Origin: Streptomyces sp. HUAS MG91
Lineage (GTDB): Bacteria; Actinomycetota; Actinomycetes; Streptomycetales; Streptomycetaceae
Direction: 5' to 3'
Assembly (NCBI RefSeq): GCF_040529335.1
Contig: NZ_CP159534.1
Location: 5,766,001 to 5,830,000, forward strand
DNA: 64,000 nucleotides
Shown: positions 47,750-58,220 of the stretch, piece after piece
Layout of the letters: the number at the start of each line of letters is the position of its first letter
Position numbering within the stretch: the stretch's first letter is position 1
The notes under the pieces: model-generated
Told to the model about the DNA's origin: nothing
What the model saw: the letters and a program-made list of their open reading frames with translations, nothing else
The model's database searches: none
Position numbers and translations under genes: made by a program

Positions 47750-50700
47750 GTGCCACACGACGGACGGGACGGGCCGGTGCCCGAGTTCTGCGCTCAACTG
47801 CGCACCCTGGTGAGGGAGTCGGGACTCCAGCAGCGCCAGGTCGCCGCACGCGTGGGAAAGTCGGAGCCGGCACTCTCCGACCTGCTGCGCGGCCGCGTCG
47901 CCCGCCCGCCGGCCTGGGACGACGTACGGGGCATCGTCGCGTGCTGCGCCGCGGCCCGCGGACTGGACCGCCAGGCGTGCGCGGTCGAGGTGACCGCCTG
48001 GCGGCACCGGCACGGGCAACTCCTCAAGGTGTACGACGCGGTGCGCAGGCTCGACCCGCCGCCCGCCCCGGAATCCGGTGCCGGTTCCGCTGCCGCACCG
48101 GGTCCCGTGGCCCGCTTCCGCGTCGATTCCCGGTCCGTCCCGACGGCGTCCGAGACCGACTGGGTCCCGTGCCTGCATCTGCTGGTCACCGCGGGCGACT
48201 ATCCGGTGCGCCCGCTCGACCTGCTCGACGCGGAGGACGACGGGACCTTCCTGCGGGAACTGCGGGAGATGTGCCATCAGGTGCTCGACGGGTTCGCCGA
48301 GCGGGTGCGGGACGCCGACCGGCTGGCCCGCACGGTGGTCTGCCACGCCGTCCTCGCCCTGACGCCGCTGACCGCGCTGCTCGACGTCCACCTCGACGGC
48401 CCGGACCCGGATCCCGGCGCGGTCCTGAACCACGTGGAGCGCCGGCGCCGCACCGTGGACGACTTCGTCCGGGAGGCGACCTTCGGGGCAGCCGTGGGCG
48501 ACGCCCACCTGCCGCCCGAGCAGGCCCGTCTCGCGGCGCGGTGGCGCCGGGTCCTGACCGACGTGCTGCCCGCCCTCGATCTGTCCGCGACGGCCCGCGC
48601 GCTGGCGGCCCACGAGCGCCGACTGGCGGCACGCGAACCCGAGTTGTCGCTGCTCACCGAGGAGTGGGAGGAGGTCTCCCCGGCGACCGGGACCGCGCTC
48701 GACGGACTCGCCGTGGCCCTCTCCTCGCCGGGCGCGAGCCCTCCGTACGCCTCCGACGCCGCCCGGACCCTGGCCGCCGGACCCGCCAGGGAACTGCACC
48801 GCCCCCTGGTCGCGGGCGTCGAGAGCGCGGACGGCGCCGAAGGGGGCGACCGTGCCGCGGCGAGGCTGGTCATCCCGCCGCTCGGCGCCGGATACGTCGA
48901 CCCCGCCGCCCGCTGGGCCGTTCTGCACGACGACGCCACGCCCTACGCCGAGATGTGGTGGTCCGCCCAGTCGGACGCCGTACCGCTGGGGACGCGGCTC
49001 GCCGCCCACTTCGGCTCGCTGTCCGCGCTCCAGGTGCCGCTGCTCGTCCTCGGCCACCCCGGTGTCGGCAAGTCGCTGCTCACGCGGGTCGTCATGGCAC
49101 GGCTGCCCGCCACCGACTTCCTGCCGGTCCGGGTGGAGCTGCGGTCCGTCGCGGCGGACGCGCCGGTGCAGCGGCAGATCGAGGAGGCGCTCCGGGAGAC
49201 GCTCGGTGAGCGCACCGGCTGGCCCGAGCTGGTGCGCGGCGCGCCCGGCCGGATCCCGGTGGTGCTGCTCGACGGCTTCGACGAGCTGGTGCAGGCGGCG
49301 GAGACGGACTACTGGGGCTACCTCCGCCAGGTCGCCGAGTTCCAGGAGCGCGAGGCGGCGGCGGGCCGCCCGGTGGCGGTCGTCGTCACCAGCAGGACCG
49401 TGGTCATGCACCGCGTGCAGATCCCCGAAGGCACCCGGGCGCTGTGTCTCGAACCCTTCGACGAGGAGCGCAGGAAGCGCTGGCTCAGGGCATGGAACGC
49501 CGCGAACCGCGGCTACTTCAAGGCCACCGGACTGCGGCCCCTCAAGCCGGCGGCCCTCGCGGGCCGACTCGAACTCGCCGCCCAGCCACTGCTGTTGCTG
49601 CTCCTGGCGCTGTACGACTCGGTGGACAACGGACTGGCCCGCGCCCAGGAGAGCCGGGCCAGCGGGGCGGAGCTGTTCGAGCGGCTGCTCCTCGGATTCC
49701 TGCGGCGGCAGGTCCGCAAGCGGCACACCCGCGAGCAGGAGCCCGGCGTGGTGTCCGGTGAGGCGGAGCGGGAGATGGCACGGCTCGGCGTCGTGGCGCT
49801 CGCCATGTTCAACCGCGGGCAGCAGAGCGTCGGCGCCGACCAGGTGGAGGAGGACGCGCGGGCGCTGCTCGGCCCCAACGGCGACCACGGCGTCTGGGCC
49901 GACGACCGCGCCTTCGGCCGGTTCTTCTTCATCCACGAGGCTCAGGCGTGCGTCGGCGGACGGCGCCGGCGCACCTACGAGTTCCTGCACGCCACCTTCA
50001 GCGAGTACCTGGTGGCCCGGAGCGTATGGCGGAGCCTGCTGGCCGCCGCCGCGCCACCGGCGCCGGACGCCGGGCGGCCCCCGCTCCCCGTGGACCTGCT
50101 CTCCTTCGCCCAGCTCACCGACCGGGCCCAGGTCGTCGAGCGGCTCGGCGAGATGGCGGTGGCGACCGGCCCCGCCGAACTGCGCGCCCTGGTCGACGCG
50201 ATCCCCCGGCTGCTCGACGCGGCGCTCCACGACACCCTGCCGTGCGCGCGACCGGCCTACGCGCCCAAGCCCGTACCCCCGCTGACCCGGCTCGCCCACT
50301 ACACGGCCAACCTCGTGCTGCTCCACACCCTGATCGCCCCCGGGACCGCCGTCTCGTCCCTGCTGCGCACCTGGGATGCGCCCGCCTCCTGGCGCCGCCT
50401 GACCGGCCTGTGGGAGTCGCAGCTCGACCACAAGTCCTGGGACGACCTGACCCGGCACCTCGTGGCGCACCGCACCTGGCACCGCCCGCCCGAGACCCCC
50501 GAGGAGCCCGTGCGCGACCTGCGGCTGTGGTGGGCCGGGGACGAGGAGGCGGCCCGGCTCGGCACGGCGGGGCCCGAGTGGTTCGCGCCGGAGATGCGCG
50601 ACAACGGCGCCGCCGGTGAAGGCCTCGCCCGGCGCTCCGCCTTCGGCGGCGGCCTCGACCACCAGCTGCTGCTGCGCGGCGACGGGGCCATGCCCTACCG

Positions 50701-51158
50701 GGTCGGCCGGGTGTGGGAGGTGGGGGCGCGGCACGTGGCAGGCTCGGGGCAGAGCCGCGAACCCGGAGAGCGCATGCTCGCCGCGCTCGTGGCGCTCATG
50801 ACCCCCGGCCACCTGGCGGCCGAGGAGAGCCGGACGGCCCCGCACACCGCGTGCCTCCAGGCGCTGAACACCTCGGCGGCGTCCCGGGCGACCCAGCACC
50901 TGGTCCTGTGGGCCGTGGCGGCGGCGCTGGTCCGCGACCTGCCCTGGGTGGAGACCCGGGAGGCGTGCGCCCGGATCCAGGACACCGTGCGGTGGGGCGA
51001 CCGGCTGCGGGCCGGGGACGAGGTGCGCGCCACCCTGGCCTGGGCGGTGCGCGAACTGCGCTGCCGCGCCGATCTGCCGCAGCAGGAAGCCGTCTACCTG
51101 GACGGGCTGGCGGAGCGCCTTCCGCGCACCGCCGGCCGCGCCCCTCAGGAGGACGGCG

Positions 51159-51184
<26 letters not shown>
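47750..51184 (+). CDS. HTH-NACHT domain NTPase
   Basis: This 1144-residue protein has an N-terminal XRE-like HTH (about 12-60: [34 protein letters not shown] pattern) and a helical linker with a PPxPES-type Pro-rich stretch. The NACHT ATPase has Walker A GHPGVGKS at 435-442, Walker B DGFDE at 508-512 and the downstream winged-helix motif [13 protein letters not shown] at about 745-757. A roughly 390-residue C-terminal helical part follows, without clear LRR or TPR repeats. NACHT NTPases are signal-activated STAND switches, and many bacterial ones act in phage defence; others are regulators. GTG at 47750 follows GAGAGGGAGCG. It is on the opposite strand inside the GlgE cluster, with normal Streptomyces GC, and its 3-prime end overlaps treS by 26 bp. 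Confidence 0.85.
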
Positions 51185-52877
<1,693 letters not shown>

Positions 52878-52914
52878 GGTGTGGGTGACCCTCCGAATTC
52901 CTCTTCCAGAGAAT

Positions 52915-55191
52915 TCATCGCGGCGTGGACGGTCGCAGGACGGTGAGGATGTGCGCGGGCGAACGGCCCGGCTCGAGGCGCACGTAGTTCGCCCTGCCCC
53001 AGTGGTAACTGTCGCCGGTGAGCTCGTCGCGCACCGCAAGGGACTCGTGCCAGCCGAGCCCCAGTTGTGGCATGTCCAACGAGACCGTCGCCTCCTGGGT
53101 GTGGTGCGGGTCGAGGTTGACGACGACCAGAACCGTGTTCGAGCCACTGCGCTTGGAGTACACGATCACCTCGTCCTTGTCGGCGTGGTGGAAGTGCACG
53201 TCGCGCAGCTGCCGTAGTGCCGGACTGCGACGCCGGACGTCGTTGAGCGCGGTCAGCAGCGGAGCGATCGTCCGCCCTTCACGCGCCGCCGACTCCCAGT
53301 CCCGCGGCCGTAGTTCGTACTTCTCGGAGTGCAGATACTCCTCGCTGCCGGGGCGCAGCGGAGTGTTTTCGCACAGCTCGTATCCGCTGTAGACACCCCA
53401 GGCGGGCGAGAGCGTCGCGGCCAGCACCGCGCGCAGTTCGAAGGCGGGACGGCCTCCGTGCTGGAGAAACTCATGCAGGATGTCCGGCGTGTTGGTGAAG
53501 AAGTTCGGCCGCATGCAGGCCGCTTTCTCGCCCGCCAACTCCTCGATGTACTCGGTGAGTTCCTGCTTCGAATTGCGCCAGGTGAAGTATGTGTACGACT
53601 GCTGGAAGCCGATCTCGGCGAGCGTGCGCATCATCGCGGGGCGGGTGAACGCCTCCGCCAGAAAGATGACATCGGGGTCGCTCCGGTTGATGTCCGCGAT
53701 GACGTGCTCCCAGAACGCGACCGGTTTGGTGTGCGGATTGTCGACCCGGAAGATGCGGACTCCGTGCGCCATCCAGTGCCGCAGGACGCGGGTGGTCTCC
53801 GCGATCAGGCCGGGCAGGTCCGCGTCGAAGGCGATGGGGTAGATGTCCTGGTACTTCTTCGGCGGGTTCTCGGCGTACGCGATCGTGCCGTCGGGGCGGT
53901 GGTGGAACCACTCCGGGTACTTGTCCACCCAGGGGTGGTCGGGGGAGCACTGGAGCGCGAAGTCCAGGGCCACCTCCAGGTCCAGCTCCCGCGCCTGCGC
54001 GACGAACCGGTCGAAGTCGTCCAGCGTGCCGAGGTCCGGGTGGATCGAGTCGTGGCCGCCGTCCGGCGAACCGATCGCCCAGGGCACGCCGACGTCGTGG
54101 GGGCCCGGGGAGAGGGAGTTGTCGGGGCCCTTGCGGAAGGTGGTGCCGATGGGGTGGACGGGCGGCAGATAGACGACGTCGAAGCCCATCTCCGCGATGG
54201 CCGGCAGGCGGCGCGCGGCGGTGGCGAAGGTGCCGCTCACGGGCGGCTTGCCGGGTTCGACGACCGCGCCCTCGGAGCGCGGGAAGAACTCGTACCAGGA
54301 GCCGTACAGCGCCCGTTCCCGCTCCACGAGCAGCGGCAACTCCGGTCCTCTGGTCAGCAGTTCGCGCAGGGGATGGTCGGCCAGTACGTCGTCCACGTCC
54401 GGGGTGAGGGCGGCGGCGAGGCGGGCCGCGGCAGGGCGGGCGGTGTCGCGCAGCGCGGCGACGGCCGCCAGGACGGGCGCGCGCCGCGGCTCGGGGACGC
54501 CGGGGGCGGCGCGCTCGTACAGCGCCGCGCCCTCCTCCAGTACGAGTTCGGTGTCGATGCCCGCGGGGACCTTGATCCGGGCCGTGTGCCGCCAGGTCGT
54601 CACGGGGTCGCCCCACGCCTCGACGCGGAACGTCCAGGAGCCCGTCGCGGTGGCGGCCACCTCGGCGCCCCAGCGGTCGGTGCCCGGGGCCAGTTCGCGC
54701 ATCGGCGTCCACGGCCCCTCCTGCCCGTCCGGGCCGCGCAGTACGACATTGGCGGCGACCGCGTCGTGCCCCTCGCGGAACACGGTGGCCGTCACCAGAA
54801 AGGTTTCGCCGACCACGGACTTGGCGGGGCGGGCGCCGCCGGCGATCAGCGGGCGGACGTCACGGATGGGTATGCGACCCGTGGTGACCTGCACCGGAGC
54901 CGCCTCGGATGCCTTCTCGACACCGGGATCCAACGGGACGGCAGCCGCCGGGATGGTCGCTTCCGGGGTGGACTTCTTGGCCGCGGGCTTCTTCGCCGGA
55001 GCCTTCTTCTGCGTGGTTTTCTTCCGCGCGGGTGCCTTCGTGGCCGCCGTCGTCTTCTTGGCCGCCGTCGCCTTCTTCGCGGGCTTCTTCCGAGGTGGAG
55101 CCTGTGGCTCCGGTGATGGGTGCGGTGGGGCCTGCAGTTCAGGCCGTGACTGTTCGGGATTCGGTTGGGGGGCCGGGCGCTTTGCGGGCAT
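52915..55191 (-). CDS. glgE: Alpha-1,4-glucan:maltose-1-phosphate maltosyltransferase
   Basis: This 758-residue GH13_3 enzyme transfers maltosyl units from maltose 1-phosphate to growing alpha-1,4-glucan. It has nucleophile Asp484 ([10 protein letters not shown]) and acid/base Glu513 (LAEAFTRP), which are S. coelicolor GlgE1 Asp394 and Glu423 shifted by 90. The shift is due to an N-terminal tail of about 115 residues, very rich in Lys, Ala and Pro with AKK/PAKK repeats like histone H1 tails, before the conserved [14 protein letters not shown] at 55191 follows AGGAGCGG. It is cotranscribed with treS. Confidence 0.95.
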   Translation of the reverse strand: MPAKRPAPQPNPEQSRPELQAPPHPSPEPQAPPRKKPAKKATAAKKTTAATKAPARKKTTQKKAPAKKPAAKKSTPEATIPAAAVPLDPGVEKASEAAPVQVTTGRIPIRDVRPLIAGGARPAKSVVGETFLVTATVFREGHDAVAANVVLRGPDGQEGPWTPMRELAPGTDRWGAEVAATATGSWTFRVEAWGDPVTTWRHTARIKVPAGIDTELVLEEGAALYERAAPGVPEPRRAPVLAAVAALRDTARPAAARLAAALTPDVDDVLADHPLRELLTRGPELPLLVERERALYGSWYEFFPRSEGAVVEPGKPPVSGTFATAARRLPAIAEMGFDVVYLPPVHPIGTTFRKGPDNSLSPGPHDVGVPWAIGSPDGGHDSIHPDLGTLDDFDRFVAQARELDLEVALDFALQCSPDHPWVDKYPEWFHHRPDGTIAYAENPPKKYQDIYPIAFDADLPGLIAETTRVLRHWMAHGVRIFRVDNPHTKPVAFWEHVIADINRSDPDVIFLAEAFTRPAMMRTLAEIGFQQSYTYFTWRNSKQELTEYIEELAGEKAACMRPNFFTNTPDILHEFLQHGGRPAFELRAVLAATLSPAWGVYSGYELCENTPLRPGSEEYLHSEKYELRPRDWESAAREGRTIAPLLTALNDVRRRSPALRQLRDVHFHHADKDEVIVYSKRSGSNTVLVVVNLDPHHTQEATVSLDMPQLGLGWHESLAVRDELTGDSYHWGRANYVRLEPGRSPAHILTVLRPSTPR

Positions 55192-55339
55192 GACCGCTCC
55201 TGTCCGCGGGGGATTCGGGGGGTTGCGGAGGCGCACTTCTAGTCAGAGGGCCGTGCGGGGTACCGGGGGAGCCTTCCACGGCCGATGGGTGGGCAATCCG
55301 GTGCTTTGTTAACTACTCGCGCGTAAGAGCACACACAAG

Positions 55340-55369
55340 ACCGGTCCCGCCGGGAGCGACGGGACCGGT
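55340..55369. terminator. Terminator-like hairpin after the subtilase gene
   Basis: ACCGGTCCCG (55340-55349) pairs perfectly with CGGGACCGGT (55360-55369), with a 10-nt loop. Confidence 0.7.
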
Positions 55370-55388
55370 TCATGAACTCACCTTTCGC

Positions 55389-56615
55389 CTACGTGTGGTT
55401 GACCTGCAACAGCCTGTTCGGTGAGCCGGGTCCCGCGCCGGTCACCCGGCCCGGAACGGCCTCTTCGACGAGCGCCTTGCTCACTTCCGCGGGTGTCGCC
55501 CACGCGTGATCGGCGAGATACAGCGCGGCGGCGCCCGCGGCGTGCGGAGACGCCATGGACGTACCGGAGTAGGTGGCTTTCCCTGTGTCGCTCGCGAACG
55601 ACGCGGACGTGATGTCGACGCCGGGCGCGAACAGGTCTACTCGAGTACCCCAGTTCGAGAAACTCGCACGCGCGTCTTTCCGATTCGTCGCACCGACCGT
55701 GATCGCCTCCTTGACCCGGGCGGGGGAGTACAGGCTCGCCGGCAGCCCGTCGTTGCCCGCCGCGACGGTGTAGGTGACACCCGAGGCGATGGAGTTGCGG
55801 ACTGCCTGGTCGAGTTGGGCATTGGCGTAGCCGCCCAGACTCAGATTGGCGACAGCCGGCTTCGTCGCATGCTTGGTCACCCAGTCGATACCTGCGATGA
55901 CCTGGGCCGTCGTCCCGGATCCCGAGTCGTCGAGCACACGTACGGCGACCACGTTAGCCTTCTTCGCGATGCCGTACTTCGTGCCCGCGACGGTTCCGGC
56001 CACGTGGGTTCCGTGCCCGTTCCCGTCCTGCGCGACGGCGTCGTTGTCGACGAAGTCCCAGCCGGAACTCGCCCGTCCGCCGAAGTCCTTGTGCGTCCTG
56101 CGGATGCCCGTGTCGATCACGTACACCGTCACGCCAGCGCCCGCCGACTCCGGCCAGGTGTAGGACTTGTCGAGCGGCAGATCCTTCTGGTCGACGCGGT
56201 CCAGGCCCCACGAGGGCGGGTTCTCCTGGGTGTGGTCGGTGTGGTCGTAAGTGACGGCGGTGTCCTGCACGACGGAGGCGACGTCCGGGTCGGCCGCCAG
56301 CCGCTCGGCCCGCGCCGCGTCGGCCCGCACCGCGTACCCGTTGAGCGCGTTGCTGTAGGTGTGGCGTATTTTCGCCCCGTATTTCGTGGCAAGGTCCTTG
56401 CCCGCCTCGGACGGGGCGCGTGTTCCCCCCTTCAGCGTCACGATGTAGCTGCCCGCCACGGCGCCGGGCTCCCCGGCGCCCTGTATCCGTCCCTGTACGG
56501 GGGCGGCCTGGGCGGGCAGCGTGATGGCCGAAAGCGCCGCGACTGCCGCGAGCACGGTGAGCCCACCGGCTCCGCGCAGCCTTCGCTTCCGCCTCCCTGG
56601 CACGATCACTGCCAT
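55389..56615 (-). CDS. Secreted S8 family serine peptidase (subtilase)
   Basis: This 408-residue enzyme has a signal peptide (to about residue 38, LPAQA), an inhibitor-I9 propeptide (about 50-125: SYIVTLKGG...) and a subtilisin domain. The complete triad is Asp168 (VIDTGI), His201 (GNGHGTHVAG) and Ser353 (YSGTSMASP). It is a proteinase K-like extracellular protease, with no C-terminal extra domain. ATG at 56615 follows GAGGGGAAC. Confidence 0.94.
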   Translation of the reverse strand: MAVIVPGRRKRRLRGAGGLTVLAAVAALSAITLPAQAAPVQGRIQGAGEPGAVAGSYIVTLKGGTRAPSEAGKDLATKYGAKIRHTYSNALNGYAVRADAARAERLAADPDVASVVQDTAVTYDHTDHTQENPPSWGLDRVDQKDLPLDKSYTWPESAGAGVTVYVIDTGIRRTHKDFGGRASSGWDFVDNDAVAQDGNGHGTHVAGTVAGTKYGIAKKANVVAVRVLDDSGSGTTAQVIAGIDWVTKHATKPAVANLSLGGYANAQLDQAVRNSIASGVTYTVAAGNDGLPASLYSPARVKEAITVGATNRKDARASFSNWGTRVDLFAPGVDITSASFASDTGKATYSGTSMASPHAAGAAALYLADHAWATPAEVSKALVEEAVPGRVTGAGPGSPNRLLQVNHT

Positions 56616-56807
56616 GTGTGAGTTCCCCTCCTCAACCCGGCGCGGAATCACGCCAGTTGGCAGCCTCTCGTGCGGTGTGAAGCACCACAAGGCCGTACGA
56701 GGTGGTGGAATCGGCCATATCGCCCGTGGGGGGTGCGAGGGGCCGTGCGGGGTGCGGCGAAATCCGGCCGACCGGCACGCGCGAACCGTCTGCGGCAGGA
56801 TGGCCGC

Positions 56808-57359
56808 ATGTCCATCATTCACCGCACCACCCTCACGCCCACCAAGCTCGAACTGCTCAGTGACTGGCTTCCCGAACAGCCCTGGTACCGGGGTGCGGGC
56901 ACTCCCGAACTCGCCAAGTCCGGCGGCTTCCGCCTCGACGACCCGACCGGGGAGGTCGGCATCGAGTTCCTCGCGGCCACCGACACCTCGGGGCCCGAGC
57001 CGGTGACGTACCACGTGCCGATGACCTACCGCGGCGCGCCGCTGCCGGACGCCGACGGCTCGCTGATCGGCACCCTCGTGCACGGTGTGCTCGGCGAGCG
57101 CTGGGTGTACGACGGATCCCGGGACCCGGTGCTCGTCGAGCAGCTGGCCGCGCTGATCGCGGGCGACGTGCCCGCGCACGCGCAGAGCGTCGACGGCGCC
57201 CTCGACCCCACCGTGCACGCCGCCCCCGGCGACGGGCGGCCGGAGATCGTGCGCGTACTGGAGCCCGGCTCCACCACCCCGGGTGGTGTCACCGCCGAAT
57301 GGGAGACGCCGGACGGGAACCGGGTGCGCGGCGTCTTCGCCGTCGTCCGCGCCGGCTGA
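56808..57359 (+). CDS. Free-standing maltokinase N-terminal cap-like protein
   Basis: This 183-residue cytosolic protein begins MSIIHRTTLTPTKLELL and continues with WLPEQPWYRG, FRLDDPTGEVGIEF, YRGAPLPDADGSLIGT and LGERWVYDGSRDPVLVEQL. The WYxG, YR and VYDG pattern is that of the Mak_N_cap domain fused to maltokinases, here without any kinase domain. Its position between glgE and glgP supports a link to alpha-glucan metabolism, but a function is not established. It is divergent from the subtilase. Confidence 0.7.
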   Translation: MSIIHRTTLTPTKLELLSDWLPEQPWYRGAGTPELAKSGGFRLDDPTGEVGIEFLAATDTSGPEPVTYHVPMTYRGAPLPDADGSLIGTLVHGVLGERWVYDGSRDPVLVEQLAALIAGDVPAHAQSVDGALDPTVHAAPGDGRPEIVRVLEPGSTTPGGVTAEWETPDGNRVRGVFAVVRAG

Positions 57360-57395
57360 CCGGCGCCCCGCCGACGGGCCGCCCGGACGGGATGC

Positions 57396-57422
57396 CGGAC
57401 ACCGCCGAGGGCGCGGTGTCCG
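57396..57422 (+). terminator. Terminator after the cap-like gene
   Basis: CGGACACCGC and GCGGTGTCCG form a perfect 10-bp stem with a 7-nt loop, 36 bp after the stop codon. Confidence 0.65.
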
Positions 57423-57460
57423 ACATCGTGCCCACGTCAGCGACGGCTCGTTGAGGGTGA

Positions 57461-57472
57461 CGTGACGTCACG
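57461..57472. promoter_or_regulatory. 12-bp palindrome upstream of the small secreted protein
   Basis: CGTGACGTCACG is a perfect palindrome in the promoter region. Its TGACGTCA core is shared with the palindrome before the merR gene. Confidence 0.35.
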
Positions 57473-57493
57473 CCGAGCGGGGGAGAAGCAGGG

Positions 57494-58084
57494 ATGAGTT
57501 CACGGATGCCAGCACGCACGGACCTGACCGCACGCGACACCGGACGCCCGGCCCGGCCCGGACGCGGATGGCGGCGGGCCGCCCTCGGCGCGGCCGCCCT
57601 CCTGTCGACGGCCGGCGCGCTCGCCGCGGGCACCGCGCCCGCCCAGGCCTACAGCCCCGATCCGAAGGTCGGCGCCGTCTACCGGTCCACGTCCACCTGC
57701 CCGTGCCACGGCGGCGCGCTCACCGACCCGTACGGCGGCACCACCTTCGCGCGCGACCCGGGCGGCTACGCGGTCAAACTGGAGCTGACCCAGGGGAGTT
57801 CGTTCGTCGGCAAGGTCGAGTTCCACCCGAAGGACGAGACGCTCCGGGTGTACGACACGAAGAACGACAGCGACACCTTCTACGTGCACATCGCCTACGT
57901 CTCGGGCCGCACCACCCACGATCTCGGCACCTACACGGCACCCGGCACCGCCGCCGTCGTCGACCGCATGACCAAGGACTTCGACATCCCCGAGGGCGCC
58001 GGAGTCGACATCTCCGTCTACGACGACGCCCGCCTCACCGACTACATCGGCGGGGCCCGCGGCACCGGCGGAGCCGTCGCCTGA
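57494..58084 (+). CDS. Small secreted protein of unknown function
   Basis: This 196-residue protein has an Arg-rich n-region, a hydrophobic core and an APAQAYS signal-peptidase site at about residue 52-54. The mature domain is short, beta-rich and begins with a CPCH motif (STSTCPCHGG). No family is recognised. GGGGGAGAAGCAGGG precedes the ATG. It is cut off from its neighbours by terminators and gaps. Confidence 0.7.
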   Translation: MSSRMPARTDLTARDTGRPARPGRGWRRAALGAAALLSTAGALAAGTAPAQAYSPDPKVGAVYRSTSTCPCHGGALTDPYGGTTFARDPGGYAVKLELTQGSSFVGKVEFHPKDETLRVYDTKNDSDTFYVHIAYVSGRTTHDLGTYTAPGTAAVVDRMTKDFDIPEGAGVDISVYDDARLTDYIGGARGTGGAVA

Positions 58085-58220
58085 CCAAGGTCGGATTCCG
58101 GGCGCCCCGCTGTGCGCCGTGGCTAGCGGCGTGGGCGCGCACTACCTTCAGAGGCTCGGGCCGCACGATGCCGTGCCGGCCCGGCCCGCTGTGTCCCCGC
58201 ATACTTGTCGAGGTGATCAC

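Noticed and set aside
47408..50899. A 1163-codon minus-strand frame opposite the NACHT gene
   Set aside because: It has no protein motif, and its composition mirrors the codon bias of the NACHT gene, whose motifs are clear.
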